From positions 8,606,960 through 8,670,959 of the forward strand of contig NC_135557.1 of the NCBI RefSeq assembly GCF_964340395.1: a stretch of 64,000 bases of DNA, in the 5' to 3' direction. Of the stretch, positions 35,180 through 46,723 are shown one piece after another; position 1 is the stretch's first letter; every line of letters starts with the position of its first letter. Source of the DNA: Glandiceps talaboti (Eukaryota > Hemichordata > Enteropneusta > Spengelidae). Both the position numbers and the translations under genes were made by a program. The notes under the pieces were generated by a model that searched no databases, had not been told where the DNA came from, and saw only the letters and a list, made by a program, of their open reading frames with translations.

Positions 35180-38125
35180 TTGAACATGAAAATCCCTATA
35201 CATGTACCGGGGTGTCAGTTTGTCATTGTACAAAATCCCTGTACCGGGGTGTCAGTTTGTCATTGTACAAAATCCCTGTACCTGGGTGTCAATCTGTCAT
35301 TGTATAAAATCCCTGTACCTGGGTGTCATTTTGTCATTGTACAAAATCCCTGTACCTGGGTGTCAGTCTGTCATTGTACAAAATCCCTGTACCTGGGTGT
35401 CAGTTTGTCATTGTACAAAATCCCTGTACCTGGGTGTCAGTTTGTCATTGTACAAAATCCCTGTACCTGGGTGTCAGTTTGTCATTGTACAAAATCCCTG
35501 TACCTGGGTGTCAGTTTGTCATTGTACAAAATCCCTGTACCTGGGTGTCAGTCTGTCATTGTACAAAATCCCTGTACCTGGGTGTCAGTTTGTCATTGTA
35601 CAAAATCCCTGTACCTGGGTGTCAGTTTGTCATTGTACAAAATCCCTGTACCTGGGTGTCAATCTGTCATTGTATAAAATCCCTGTACCTGGTTGTCAGT
35701 TTGTCATTGTATAAAATCCCTGTACCTGGGTGTCAGTTTGTCATTGTACAAAATCCCTGTACCTGGGTGTTAGTCTGTCATTGTACAAAATCCCTGTACC
35801 TGGGTGTCAGTTTGTCATTGTACAAAATCCCTGTACCTGGGTGTCAGTTTGTCATTGTATAAAATCCCTGTACCTGGGTGTCAGTCTGTCATTGTACAAA
35901 ATCCCTGTACCTGGGTGTCAGTTTGTCATTGTACAAAATCCCTGTACCTGGGTGTCAGTTTGTCATTGTATAAAATCCCTGTACCTGGGTGTCAGTCTGT
36001 CATTGTACAAAATCCCTGTACCTGGGTGTCAGTTTGTCATTGTACAAAATCCCTGTACCTGGGTGTCAGTTTGTCATTGTATAAAATCCCTGTACCTGGG
36101 TGTCAGTTTGTCATTGTACAAAATCCCTGTACCTGGTTGTCAGTTTGTCATTGTACAAAATCCCTGTACCTGGGTGTCAGTCTGTCATTGTATAAAATCC
36201 CTGTACCTGGGTGTCAGTTTGTCATTGTACAAAATCCCTGTACCTGGGTGTCAGTTTGTCATTGTACAAAATCCCTGTACCTGGGTGTCAGTTTGTCATT
36301 GTACAAAATCCCTGTACCTTGGTGTCAGTTTGTCATTGTACAAAATCCCTGTACCTGGGTGTCAGTTTGTCATTGTATAAAATCCCTGTACCTGGGTGTC
36401 AGTTTGTCATTGTACAAAATCCCTGTACCTGGGTGTCAGTTTGTCATTGTACAAAATCCCTGTACCTGGGTGTCAGTCTGTCATTGTACAAAATCCCTGT
36501 ATCTGGGTGTCAGTTTGTCATTGTACAAAATCCCTGTACCTGGGTGTCAGTTTGTCATTGTACAAAATCCCTGTACCTGGGTGTCAGTTTGTCATTGTAC
36601 AAAATCCCTGTATCTGGGTGTCAGTCTGTCATTTTACAAAATCCCTGTACCTGGGTGTCAGTTTGTCATTGTACAAAATCCCTGTACCTGGTTGTCAGTC
36701 TGTCATTGTACAAAATCCCTGTACCTGGGTGTCAGTTTGTCATTTTACAAAATCCCTGTACCTGGGTGTCAGTTTGTCATTGTACAAAATCCCTGTACCT
36801 GGGTGTCAGTCTGTCATTGTACAAAATCCCTGTACCTGGGTGTCAGTTTGTCATTGTACAAAATCCCCTGTACCTGGGTGTCAGTTTGTCATTGTACAAA
36901 ATCCCTGTACCTGGGTGTCAGTTTGTCATTGTATAAAATCCCTGTACCTGGGTGTCAGTCTGTCATTGTATAAAATCCCTGTACCTGGGTGTCAATCTGT
37001 CATTGTACAAAATCCCTGTACCTGGGTGTCAGTTTGTCATTGTACAAAATCCCTGTACCTGGGTGTCAGTTTGTCATTGTATAAAATCCCTGTACCTGGG
37101 TGTCAGTCTGTCATTGTACAAAATCCCTGTACCTGGGTGTCAATCTGTCATTGTACAAAATCCCTGTACCTGGGTGTCAGTTTGTCATTGTACAAAATCC
37201 CTGTATCTGGGTGTCAGTTTGTCTTTGTACAAAATCCCTGTACCTGGGTGTCAGTTTGTCATTGTACAAAATCCCTGTACCTGGGTGTCAGTTTGTCATT
37301 GTACAAAATCCCTGTACCTGGGTGTCAATCTGTCATTGTACAAAATCCCTGTACCTGGTTGTCAGTTTGTCATTGTACAAAATCCCTGTACCTGGGTGTC
37401 AGTTTGTCATTGTACAAAATCCCTGTACCTGGGTGTCAGTTTGTCATTGTACAAAATCCCTGTACCTGGGTGTCAATCTGTCATTGTATAAAATCCCTGT
37501 ACCTGGGTGTCAGTCTGTCATTGTACAAAATCCCTGTACCTGGGTGTCAGTTTGTCATTGTACAAAATCCCTGTACCTGGTTGTCAGTTTGTCATTGTAT
37601 AAAATCCCTGTATCTGGGTGTCAATCTGTCATTGTACAAAATCCCTGTATCTGGGTGTCAGTTTGTCTTTGTATAAAATCCCTGTACCTGGTTGTCAGTT
37701 TGTCATTGTATAAAATCCCTGTACCTGGTTGTCAGTTTGTCTTTGTACAAAATCCCTGTATCTGGGTGTCAATCTGTCATTGTACAAAATCCCTGTACCT
37801 GGGTGTCAGTTTGTCATTGTACAAAATCCCTGTACCTGGTTGTCAGTTTGTCATTGTATAAAATCCCTGTATCTGGGTGTCAATCTGTCATTGTACAAAA
37901 TCCCTGTATCTGGGTGTCAATCTGTCATTGTACAAAATCCCTGTACCTGGTTGTCAGTTTGTCATTGTACACAATCCCTGTACCTGGGTGTCAGTCTGTC
38001 ATTGTACAAAATCCCTGTACCTGGGTGTCAGTTTGTCATTGTACAAAATCCCTGTACCTGGGTGTCAGTTTGTCATTGTACAAAATCCCTGTACCTGGGT
38101 GTCAGTTTGTCATTGTACAAAATCC
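35180..38125 (+). repeat. 37-bp minisatellite, about 79 units
   Basis: The unit contains TGTCATTGTACAAAATCC and CTGTACCTGGGTGTCAGT. Since 37 is 1 mod 3, three units make one 37-residue repeat read in every frame. The plus strand lacks stops except where GTACAA becomes GTATAA, which yields overlapping open frames up to 426 codons. These are not protein-coding: all three frames are equally open, starts are arbitrary, substitutions are not frame-biased, and one unit has an extra C near 36865. It lies in the inferred first intron of the HYOU1-like gene. Confidence 0.96.
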
Positions 38126-38746
38126 ATGTTAGTTACGTTGTATAGTTTTGGCTTGTTTTATCTTTGTAACATTAGAAATAACATTTTCATCAGGAAATGA
38201 TGGAAAGACATGTTGACTTCTTTGATGATGAGTGATTTTACTGAACACCAGGGATTTTATGGGTGAACCCAGGGTACATGTGTATGTTCAGGTGAACACC
38301 CCACCCCCACCCCGGATAGCACATGCAAACCCCCTGTACGTAACGGAATACACATGGTATGGGGAAAAATGCAATGCATCTCGGAATGGGCAACAGGTTT
38401 ATTGATGAATTTGTGATTAATATGATCATTAGCTACATATAATACTACATTTAAGTACTTGTATGCCTTCTTGTAAAATCATATATTTTTTAGTTGTCAA
38501 ATTTATAGTTTCACACTTTACAAACTAAGACTCAGAGATGGAGAATACAATGTATATAAACCAGGTATTCACCAATAGATTGCCTATATGACCTACAGAC
38601 ATGTATTTATATATGTATTGACTATTGTAAATCAGAAATTGACTTACTTTTCAAAATATCATTAAAAAACCTAATTAAAATCAATCAGTTGATTATTGCG
38701 ATTTTTGAATGCTGTGAATTGAATTCTGTGATTTTTTACTCTTCAG
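38126..38746 (+). other. End of inferred HYOU1-like intron 1
   Basis: A+T-rich with no exon seen; ends with the acceptor ATTTTTTACTCTTCAG. Confidence 0.55.
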
Positions 38747-38897
38747 ATAAGGGTGTGCAACACAGGAGAGCAACATGTCTAAATTAAGTCTGTGTTTCCT
38801 AGTGGTGAGTTTAGTGGTGCTATTTGATGGCAGTGAAGGCTTAGGTGTTATGTCTATTGACTTGGGTAGTGAATGGCTCAAAATGGCACTTGTCAAG
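38747..38897 (+). CDS. HYOU1-like, exon 2: start codon, signal peptide, start of ATPase domain
   Basis: Acceptor ACTCTTCAG at 38746; ATG at 38775; donor AAG|GTAAGC at 38897. The 41 codons begin MSKLSLCFLVVSLVVLFDG, a clear signal peptide for entry to the ER, followed by LGVMSIDLGSEWLKMALVK. This is the first strand of the Hsp70-type nucleotide-binding fold as found in HYOU1/GRP170 (VMSVDLGSEWMKVAIVK in vertebrates). HYOU1 is an ER-lumen Hsp110/GRP170 chaperone and nucleotide exchange factor for BiP. The ATG is the only reasonable start, directly before the signal peptide. The exon ends in phase 0, matching the next exon. Confidence 0.9.
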
Positions 38898-39499
38898 GTA
38901 AGCAAATATAGTGATTGTATTTTTCATGATGTCGATGATATTGATGCCAACTCATGTACACTTAGTCTAGTTTCTATACATGTAGTTGTTCTCTATGATC
39001 TCTTTCTAATGTCTAGTCAAATGGACAAATTCTACTGAAAATCTACCTAAATCTCCTGCTGAAAGGATGAACAATACAAATGTACATGTCAGTAGTAATC
39101 CATCACAGGCATAATTGTAATTTGTTCCTTCATTCAGTTTATAAACTCATCCTTCAGTTTGAATGTACATGTAAGTGAGTAGTCTGTAAGGTAAGCTGTG
39201 ACGGGGCGCCCTCACACATTGGTCAACCCATCGGCCGGTGACGGCAGAATGGCACGACACATCTTATAGTCTAGTAAGTGATGTGAGGAAAATATCACCA
39301 TGTTGATATCAACATTCCAATAGCAAAAACTATCACTAGTGTTAGTGGTAAAAACGTAATTCTATTCTAGAGAAATTCATTTGTCTATGAGGTGGAGATG
39401 ATCGTAACGTGTATAGGATAATAGACACCATTCTACTTACATGTACATGCATGCCGTGTTTCAGAGTTTTACAATCAATGTTTATATTGTTTCTTACAG
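38898..39499 (+). other. HYOU1-like intron 2
   Basis: From donor GTAAGC to acceptor TTTCTTACAG. A slightly G+C-rich patch (GGGGCGCCCTCACAC near 39204) is present; otherwise no feature. Confidence 0.6.
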
Positions 39500-39531
39500 C
39501 CTGGCGTTCCCATGGCAATAGTTTATAACAA
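39500..39531 (+). CDS. HYOU1-like, exon 3
   Basis: A 32-base exon between TTTCTTACAG and GTAAGT, encoding PGVPMAIVYN plus AA of a Lys codon. It corresponds to PGVPMEIVLNK in vertebrate HYOU1. Length and phase 2 agree with the following exon, which supplies the final G. Confidence 0.88.
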
Positions 39532-40152
39532 GTAAGTAATATACAGAATTTAATAATTCAATTTCATCGGACATTGCTGAAGGTGTGTGTAACATCTACA
39601 TTTCTCATTATCAATACTACTATATACATGTCGTTAGAAAATAATAACACTTTGACAACAGCGCCCTCAAGCCACAACACATTTAGTTTGTGAAGGATGC
39701 TCATTTGCATATCCATTAGCTCATTTGCATATATTTATATTTGATAGTCTTGTACCACATTCTCTAAGAGAATTTTATGATGTACAAGTGTTAGTGTGGT
39801 GTTCTTAGGATATATGCATAAGTATTTGTGGTATTCTTTGTGGTCATACTTTCATGAGTGTATGTGATCTGAGTGAAATTGTAGAAGAAAATGCCACATG
39901 TACTCGTTCAAAAACCTTTACGGCTCTGTTTACACAATGCTGTTTGAAAATGCAACTATTCTGTTGCCTTTGCACCTACCGTTTCCATGGAAACAACAGA
40001 AACACACTTGAAAATGCAGCCAAAAGTGAATCAGTTTGAAAGATGAAGTCCACATAAACAGGCAAAGACGGAAAGATTTTTAAAAAACGTCACTGAAAGC
40101 ATACATAATCAGTTTAACGTATGTTAACCAAAAAAACTACTTTTTTTGACAG

Positions 40153-40231
40153 GGAATCCAAATGAAAAACACCAGTTGTGGTGTCCATGAGGAATGGAGA
40201 AAGAATATTTGGTGATGATGCATCAGGAATG
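40153..40231 (+). CDS. HYOU1-like, exon 4 with in-frame TGA
   Basis: Acceptor TTTGACAG, donor ATG|GTGAGA. Reads (K)ESK-stop-KTPVVVSMRNGERIFGDDASGM, matching ESRRKTPVIVTL..ERFFGDSAASM of HYOU1. The stop is at 40163-40165. An alternative acceptor within the exon (CCAG at 40175) would skip the stop but breaks the frame. The exon ends in phase 0. Confidence 0.85.
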
Positions 40232-41878
40232 GTGAGAATTAATTTGTAAATTTGTGTCATTTATTTTCTCTTTGTCTCTTTCTGTGTTGAACAGATTGTA
40301 TAATATAACAGTTAACAAGAGAATACTACAGTGGTAATCAAAGTTTTTGGCTTACTAAGATAGTCACAAACTAAACTATATGTATTGTTGTGACGTGGAT
40401 ATAAGCAGGACATTGGTTTATTTATACTCTCAGCAGGGTGGCATTACTGATAGCTATTTTTTCTTCAATGGCCACACACTATTTTGATACCAGGATGATT
40501 ACAACAAATGCATTGCTATCAACTGCTTGTGTTATCTACCACATAGAATAATAGTTTTAGTTTGTGTCTATCTTTAAGCCGAAACCTTGGTTGCCACAGT
40601 AGTATCTTATAACAATTTACCTATTGTGATTATGAGATTTATTTCTATCCCATCTTGGCATAAATCTTTTAAAACTGCACTAACTTCAACGGAGGACCAT
40701 TTTATGGAACTTTCATATAATGACTTGCTCGTAATATCGTACACCCTGCACAGTTTTGAACGTAATTTGTATAGCTGTACTTATAAGGGGTGGACCATTT
40801 TATATCCTGGAGGGGGCTTGGAAGATTGGTGGAGAGTCATTTTTTTTCCACCTGCTTGCCTATGAATTTTTCTCCTTCGCCTATGCTGGCAACTGTTTTT
40901 TTCTTTCCATCTTTGAGATATCAAAGTTTGTTTGGATTACTGGATATCATTCTTTGCTCATTTTAGAAAATTGTGAGTGACTTGAGGGGCCTTGTCAACA
41001 TGAGTCAAAGACGAGTACTATAACATTATGTCATCACAATATAACCTATAATGTATGAGAGTAAATATCTGGTGTATAATCTCTGTGATTCCATACAATC
41101 TTGAAATCTGCTACATCATTAAGAACCCTCACAATCTACTTTCATTTGTTAACCAAGAGATATTATGAATGGAGTTAGTTTGTCACCATTTTTGTTATCT
41201 TTGCAATACAATATAAGTTGAATATAAAAGCTGTGATATTTTATGTAAATGTTTGCTATGTAATGATCTGTTCAGTTACTACACATACCTGTATGTCTTT
41301 TAGCTTTCTCTCTCCATGCTAACACCTACCCAATCACTTTTTGCAAAGTTGTTTATTATAGTTTTATTTATTTATTTACTTTTGATTTCTATATCTCCAC
41401 AAAAAAAAGTGTAATGTGCAGCACAAAGCTGGGTATGGAAGTGTGCTCAATTGTTATTGTCACTATATAATCATGTTACTGTAATTTGAAAGTCAAGTTC
41501 ATATCTACTTACTGTGACACAATACGTACCAAGACTTTAAAATGTTTGACAAGAACTGAAATCATTTGATACATAAAATATGACACTTGTAATTATTTAC
41601 ATTGAATTCTCGATATCTGAAATAGAATTTTACAACCTATGTACATCTTTATCGACATCATAACTTCATAGACTACACATGTATTACTCTAGGTCTGCAT
41701 GTAAGAAAGGGAATGCCACTCCAGGTAATATGTATTTTCATAAACTTTATATAGGTTCTGGAGAGTCATTTCATAATTTCACGTCACATACTTTTCAGTT
41801 GGTTGCCATGAAACACCAACTTGAATCTACATTTATATTTCTTCAGAATGTTGTTCTTTCAACATTGCATTATGGGTT
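40232..41878. other. No exon recognised downstream of HYOU1-like exon 4
   Basis: I looked for the next HYOU1 exon (expected AIKNPKAT-like residues) and for upstream OAF exons and found neither. Open frames at 40587-40980 and 41679-41909 show no known domain. An A run occurs at 41401. Confidence 0.5.
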
Positions 41879-42145
41879 ACACACAGAATATTCATTAGAT
41901 GCACACTGAATATTCATTAGATGCACACTGAATATTCATTAGATACTGAATATTCATTAGATGCACACTGATTATTAATTAGATGTGCACTGAATATTCA
42001 TTAGATGAACACTGAATATTCATTAGGTGCACACTGAATATTCATTAGATGCACAGAATATATAGGTGCATACTGAATATTCATTAGTGCACTGAATATT
42101 CATTAGGTGCACACTGAATATTCATCAGGTGCACACTGAATATTG
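41879..42145 (+). repeat. About 22-bp minisatellite
   Basis: Roughly a dozen imperfect units of CACTGAATATTCATTAGATG with GGTG and deletion variants. Confidence 0.9.
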
Positions 42146-43099
42146 ATGACTTTCAAAAGCTTAATTCTTTCCTATAAAGATTACAGTCGAAATTATAAAA
42201 TTACTCTCCACAACCAAAATTTGATGAAAATACTTTTATTTCCTGGAGTTGGACTCCCCTGTAACTATTTTGCTCTATTTTGACCCGCTAGTCTCTAGCG
42301 TAAGGTAAAATGTTATTACAGATATTGAGAAATTGTTGAGTACTGAATAATCTGTGAATAAAAGATGTAGTTTTGATGTTTACAACAAAGGAAAGACAAC
42401 ACAAAATGAAGTGATGATGAAAATATAATATTGAATTAATTAAATAATTGCGTGATCAGGGACTGTAGTAGACAGATCGAGACGTTTCCAATTTACCGAT
42501 CTAAAGTAACTATATTGTCCTGAAGTGATGATATTCAAAATTCTATTGTAATGTGTCATGGTACATGTAGAAGGACTTGAGGTACATTTTTTTTTTCAAA
42601 TCATAGGTGATACCAAGTAAGTACGTGAATCACAGTGTCTTATCTCGTCACACATAGGATGATAACCTGTTATGCTGTTCTACTTTCTATACTTGTAAAC
42701 ATCTATATATGCATAATATGACAATGAAAACTTAGATATAGCTACAGAACAAAACATGCATCATAGTTTTTAAAATAATTTTAATTTTCATTGCATCCAT
42801 TGATACAAAGTTTATGCAGCTCTCAGATCTCTAACTCAGTTGTCATGATTTGTAATAAATGTCTGACAGCAAATATGTTCATTTAGTTTTCACCAAATTA
42901 TATTTAGTAAATATATATAAATATATAAATGTACATATATACATGCTATAAGTATAGAAGTAGTTTTTTCCCCAAAAAAGTTTATTTTCTGTGATATGCA
43001 TATTATTATGTTGTAAGTAGCCTGTAAGTTGCTAGTAAAGCCTATGTAATGCATTGTGTCTCCTTTGTATGTACATTACCAAATCTGTTGGACATTGCT
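42146..43099. other. A+T-rich DNA, no feature seen
   Basis: Includes a TATATAAATATATAAATG-like patch near 42910-42930. No open frame of interest. Confidence 0.5.
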
Positions 43100-43325
43100 T
43101 GGAGCTATACTTACTGGTATCAGGTATCAGGGGAAGTCATTTTCCACAGTGTTAGAAGTCACCTTATACACTTATCAGGGGGTGTCACTTTGCACTATTA
43201 TCAGGGCTGTCATGGTACATATTATCAGGGAATGTACATGTAATTTGACAGGGGGTGTCACTTGTTACACTTAACAGAGGAAGTCACTTTATACATTTGA
43301 TAGGGGGGTGTCACCTCATACACTT
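43100..43325 (+). repeat. Degenerate roughly 30-bp repeats
   Basis: TATCAGGGGGTGTCACTTTG-like units recur about seven times (GGGAAGTCATTTT, GGGGTGTCACTT, GGAAGTCACTTTA, GGGGGGTGTCACCTC). The two overlapping open frames here are repeat-derived. Confidence 0.7.
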
Positions 43326-43636
43326 GCTTGCACGAAATTAGTGCTGGGTGTCTGTATCAGAGGAGTGATTTGTAGTGCAATTAGTTGATAATTACCCACG
43401 TATTTGCTTACCAAGGAGACAGGATACATTGACATTCGCGTAGAAATTGTACAAAAGATGCATTTTTTGCTACAGTAAATGGTTATTGCAACTTATGGAG
43501 ATGTGCCTGCACACTACCAAAACTGCTAGATCATTTTATCAAAGTTTAATTTTAACTGTGTCATTCTCAATAGAAAAATGATCAATAGTACATTGCACAA
43601 CTTACTGTGAAATTTTGTGTTTTATGTTTCCAACAG
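43326..43636. other. Probable OAF intron end
   Basis: No exon seen; ends in the acceptor TTATGTTTCCAACAG. Confidence 0.5.
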
Positions 43637-43914
43637 GAAGTAACTTTACGTACAACAATTTGATAAGCGCCACCAAACCATTGACGTCAGTACAGAGCCC
43701 TAGTTGTCGGGACGTGACCAAAGTTGACAAGCCGTGCAGCTGTCGATTTGAGATCACTATTGGCTGGTATCCATGTGGACTGAAATACTGTAAAGGCAGA
43801 GACTCTGTTGGTAAAGTTGTCAGCTATAGATGTGGCATCAAGACATGTCGTAAGCATAGAGTGTTTGAGTACCATGTCAGCCAAAAACAACTCTGTCTGT
43901 GGGATGAAATATAA
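43637..43914 (+). CDS. OAF (out at first) homologue, terminal exon
   Basis: From the acceptor TTTCCAACAG to TAA at 43912-43914, about 92 codons in phase 1. The sequence carries SCRDV...DKPCSCRFEI, WYPCGLKYCKGRD, YRCGIKTCRK and QKQLCLWDE. The spacing of Cys residues and the LCLWDE end match the C-terminal region of OAF, a secreted, Cys-rich protein conserved from insects to vertebrates (human: KPCVC..WYPCMLKYC..YKCGIRSCQK..QRQLCLWDED). OAF's molecular function is poorly known. It ends WDEI, shorter than the vertebrate DEDPYPG tail. The upstream OAF exons were not found in the window, although the exon has an intact frame and splice site. Confidence 0.9.
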
Positions 43915-43989
43915 ACTGATGATGAGGGTTACCATGTCAACCAAAAACAACTCTGTCTGTGGGATGAAGTATAAACTGATGATGAGGGT
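43870..43989 (+). repeat. 60-bp tandem duplication across the OAF stop codon
   Basis: TACCATGTCAGCCAAAAACA starts one unit at 43870 and, with one base changed, another at 43930. The first contains the last 14 OAF codons and the stop. The second lies in the 3' UTR and differs by only a few bases, so it is recent. Confidence 0.93.
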
Positions 43990-45908
43990 ATAAATTCAAC
44001 TTCAACTCTTGGCTATCAGATTTAGCCTTGGAGTGAACTGATGTCCAGTTTCCTATATGCGTTATGATCACTGCAATCATCTCCACCGTATAGTCAAACT
44101 GGTTACTCTAGCACAAGATTCTGTGCTTACGTCAGACAGCAATAGTTTAATGGTATTGGAGCATTGATATAAATGTCAAAACAGCTTTAATAATTGAATA
44201 TTAATGAGCAATTGTCTGAATTAAGTAACCAATTACATCCACCTGTCAGTTTGTGATGGCTTGCTACTGACATCCGCTGTTCACTCTTTCCCCAGCTGGC
44301 AGTTTAGCCTGATTTTTGGTGAAATTCGTCAGTTTGGCTATACATGGAGAGGATAGTGATTGTAGAAAATATTGACAAGTATAGGACTAGACTAAATGAA
44401 CTACTTCATCTACAGTTTTCTATTGATGACCATTTACTACATGTACTACCATATACACATTTGGTAGTCTAGATACATGTACATGATTTAGTAGTCTATT
44501 ATCTATGGACTACTGAGCTCTTTGAATTTGTCACAGGTGATATAGGTCAAGCTATAAAGTATTGTGAGGCAATAAAAAATATGAATCTGTTATTACAGCA
44601 GATGAAGTCATTGCAAAGACAGACATGAATCATAAAAGATCATTAGTTAGTGTTCACAGCCGTGCCCATTTTTATGTTTCATACATTTTTTCAGAGTGTC
44701 TACTGACAAGTGACTGTCAGCTGCAAATTATTGTATACACAAAATAACCAGTAACAAGTTGATTGAATCAACAGTCACACTGAATGTACGAGATTTATAT
44801 TAGCTTTGGTGACGATGAAAGCATAAGAACATCTTTCCGGTGCAAAGTGATATCCGAAGTTTGTTATGTAGAATATGGACTTTTCAATGTACCAAAGCAC
44901 TCCTATGAAAACAGTCAAAATCAATGCAGATTTCTTCTGATAACTTGGCTGTTTTATTATTGGTGAACTTGACATACAGGGTTCAAAACTAAACATAACT
45001 CATTGTCACATCTGGCTGGTTGAACTGTTTACCTACAGTTTTCTGTTAATTTTGATTGATTTACAAATGTAACAGACTACCACATTATACATTTGGTAGG
45101 CTAGATATAATGTTGTTTAGCTGTCTATTTGACTACTGCCAAACTTGAGCCATGTAGAGGGCGCTGTGCATGACCTACATCACCTGATAATACACTGCAC
45201 TGAATATTGAATTTAAGAGTACAACACTGTGTGTAAGAAATTTGATGAAAATATAATGCACCTAAATGGTAAATGAACCCAGAATTTACAGACAAGTCAG
45301 TAATAGTGATATGTGTTAGGGGGTCAAATACTAATGGCTGCCTAGCTTAGCACTCATCATAACTTCCCAACTTGTATAGTACAAGTACCTAACTACAGTT
45401 TTACACAGACATGGGAACGCATAAAGAGCTATTTCTTAGGAGTCAAATGATTAACTTGGACAAGATTAGCGATAGTCTGAACTCCATAGCATGTACACAT
45501 GTATGCAATTGTATACTAGGCCCACCTAACTACAATCTTATGCACACAAAAAAATGCAAAAACAGTTTGTACAAAAAGCATGAAAACAATCGAGAATAGT
45601 AAGTAATTTGTAGAATGCTAGAAAGAAAATATTGTCAATCAATCAATCATTTTTATTTGAAATGTTGTGTGTATTAAAGAGACACAAGTTGAGTTTATAC
45701 ATTTTAGGACATAATTTTTTATGTATGTTTGAAAATTACAGCATTTTACTTTCAGAAGCTCATTTAGCCACCACTTACAATTAACTGAACTCAAACCTGG
45801 TATTAAGATATAACTTATAAATAATCCAATGACATAATTTATTATATGTATACAAAAATGTCAAGGAAATTCCAACTATGCAATTAACTGTTCTAATTAT
45901 GTCAGAAC
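43990..45908. other. OAF downstream region, no other gene seen
   Basis: Probably 3' UTR and flank. It contains the dispersed repeat copy 44223-44290 (also at 33769-33840). A TCAATCAATCAATCATTTTT run near 45636 resembles the reversed 3' tail of a non-LTR element. Open frames at 44784-44966 and 45411-45599 lack domains. Confidence 0.45.
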
Positions 45909-46080
45909 CAGTGTGCCCTCTAAGCCAATTTGAGATGCCAGTGACACACACAATTACTAGTGACGCACCAACATTTAGTATTTCCGTATTTCTTACTATG
46001 TGGTGACTCACAAGAAATCCCAGTTTTTCTCAACTGGACTCAACAACAACAATATTTTGCTATCATTGGAGGGCACACTG
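45909..46080. mobile_element. hAT-like MITE, 172 bp
   Basis: Ends CAGTGTGCCCTC and GAGGGCACACTG are perfect inverted repeats starting with the CAGTG typical of hAT elements. Flanking octamers GTCAGAAC (45901-45908) and GCCAGAAG (46081-46088) match at six of eight positions, fitting an aged 8-bp target duplication. No coding capacity. Confidence 0.75.
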
Positions 46081-46587
46081 GCCAGAAGACAATTGTAATG
46101 TCATCGAAGGCATGCATTGACATTAACGTTAGACTAGAATAGATTAGTTGAGATTTTATTTCAATATTTTCTGTCGAGTTAAAGGTTTCTAAACTCAACG
46201 TGTGTCACTTTCACCATACAAGTGAGTACAAAGAAGCAAGTTAATCTTTCAAAGCAATAGACATAGAGAAAATAAACTCCTAAAGGTTTTCACCATTAAT
46301 ACAATATGCAATATTAATAGTAGTGTACCTTTATCACAATGCATATTTTATGATATGATTATTATTTCATATTATACGTTCAGCTTCACATATGTATAAC
46401 TTTGCTTTAATTATGATTTTATTACCAATTTTGTGATTGTGTGCAAATTATGTTATGGTGTGGTGAGGGTGTTTTGATTTCTTGTGGTTATATTTACAGT
46501 TACCTAGCACTGTACTTTATAATTACTGACAGCTACAAAGTGCTGTGATGACTTTTTAAAACTTATATTTATATACATGTCTATTGT

Positions 46588-46593
46588 AATAAA
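46588..46593 (+). terminator. Candidate polyadenylation signal
   Basis: AATAAA after CTATTGT, followed within 40 bases by GT/T-rich sequence (ATGTTGTCATCTGG). It could end a long OAF 3' UTR, but isolated AATAAA hexamers are common in A+T-rich DNA. Confidence 0.25.
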
Positions 46594-46723
46594 GTTTCTA
46601 AGAAAAACAACAACATGTTGTCATCTGGCATTATTCATTTTAAACCCTTGAAACTGCAACAGAAACCATTTTCATGGTAAAAAGGTGGAAAAAATATTTT
46701 GTTTAATACCGTAAGTAGATTTT

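Larger units (their letters stand above)
38775..40231 (+). pseudogene. HYOU1-like gene, truncated and with an in-frame stop
   Basis: Three coding exons (38775-38897, 39500-39531, 40153-40231) splice in phase to about 78 codons covering the signal peptide and the first N-terminal strands of a HYOU1 homologue (about 1000 residues in vertebrates). The third exon has TGA at 40163-40165 where the family has Arg (CGA to TGA is one transition). No later exon (ATPase core, peptide-binding domain, C-terminal ER retention) was found before or after the OAF exon at 43637. Introns and promoter are retained, so this is not a processed copy. It may be a decayed partial duplicate, or an intact gene affected by a base error and misassembly. 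Confidence 0.72.

Noticed and set aside
36396-37676. 426-codon open frame and its overlapping partners
   Set aside because: A translation of the 37-bp minisatellite; all three plus frames are open, substitutions show no frame bias, and it lies in an inferred intron.
40163-40165. Selenocysteine readthrough of the HYOU1-like TGA
   Set aside because: The family has Arg, not Cys or Sec, at this position and no SECIS-like structure was evident.
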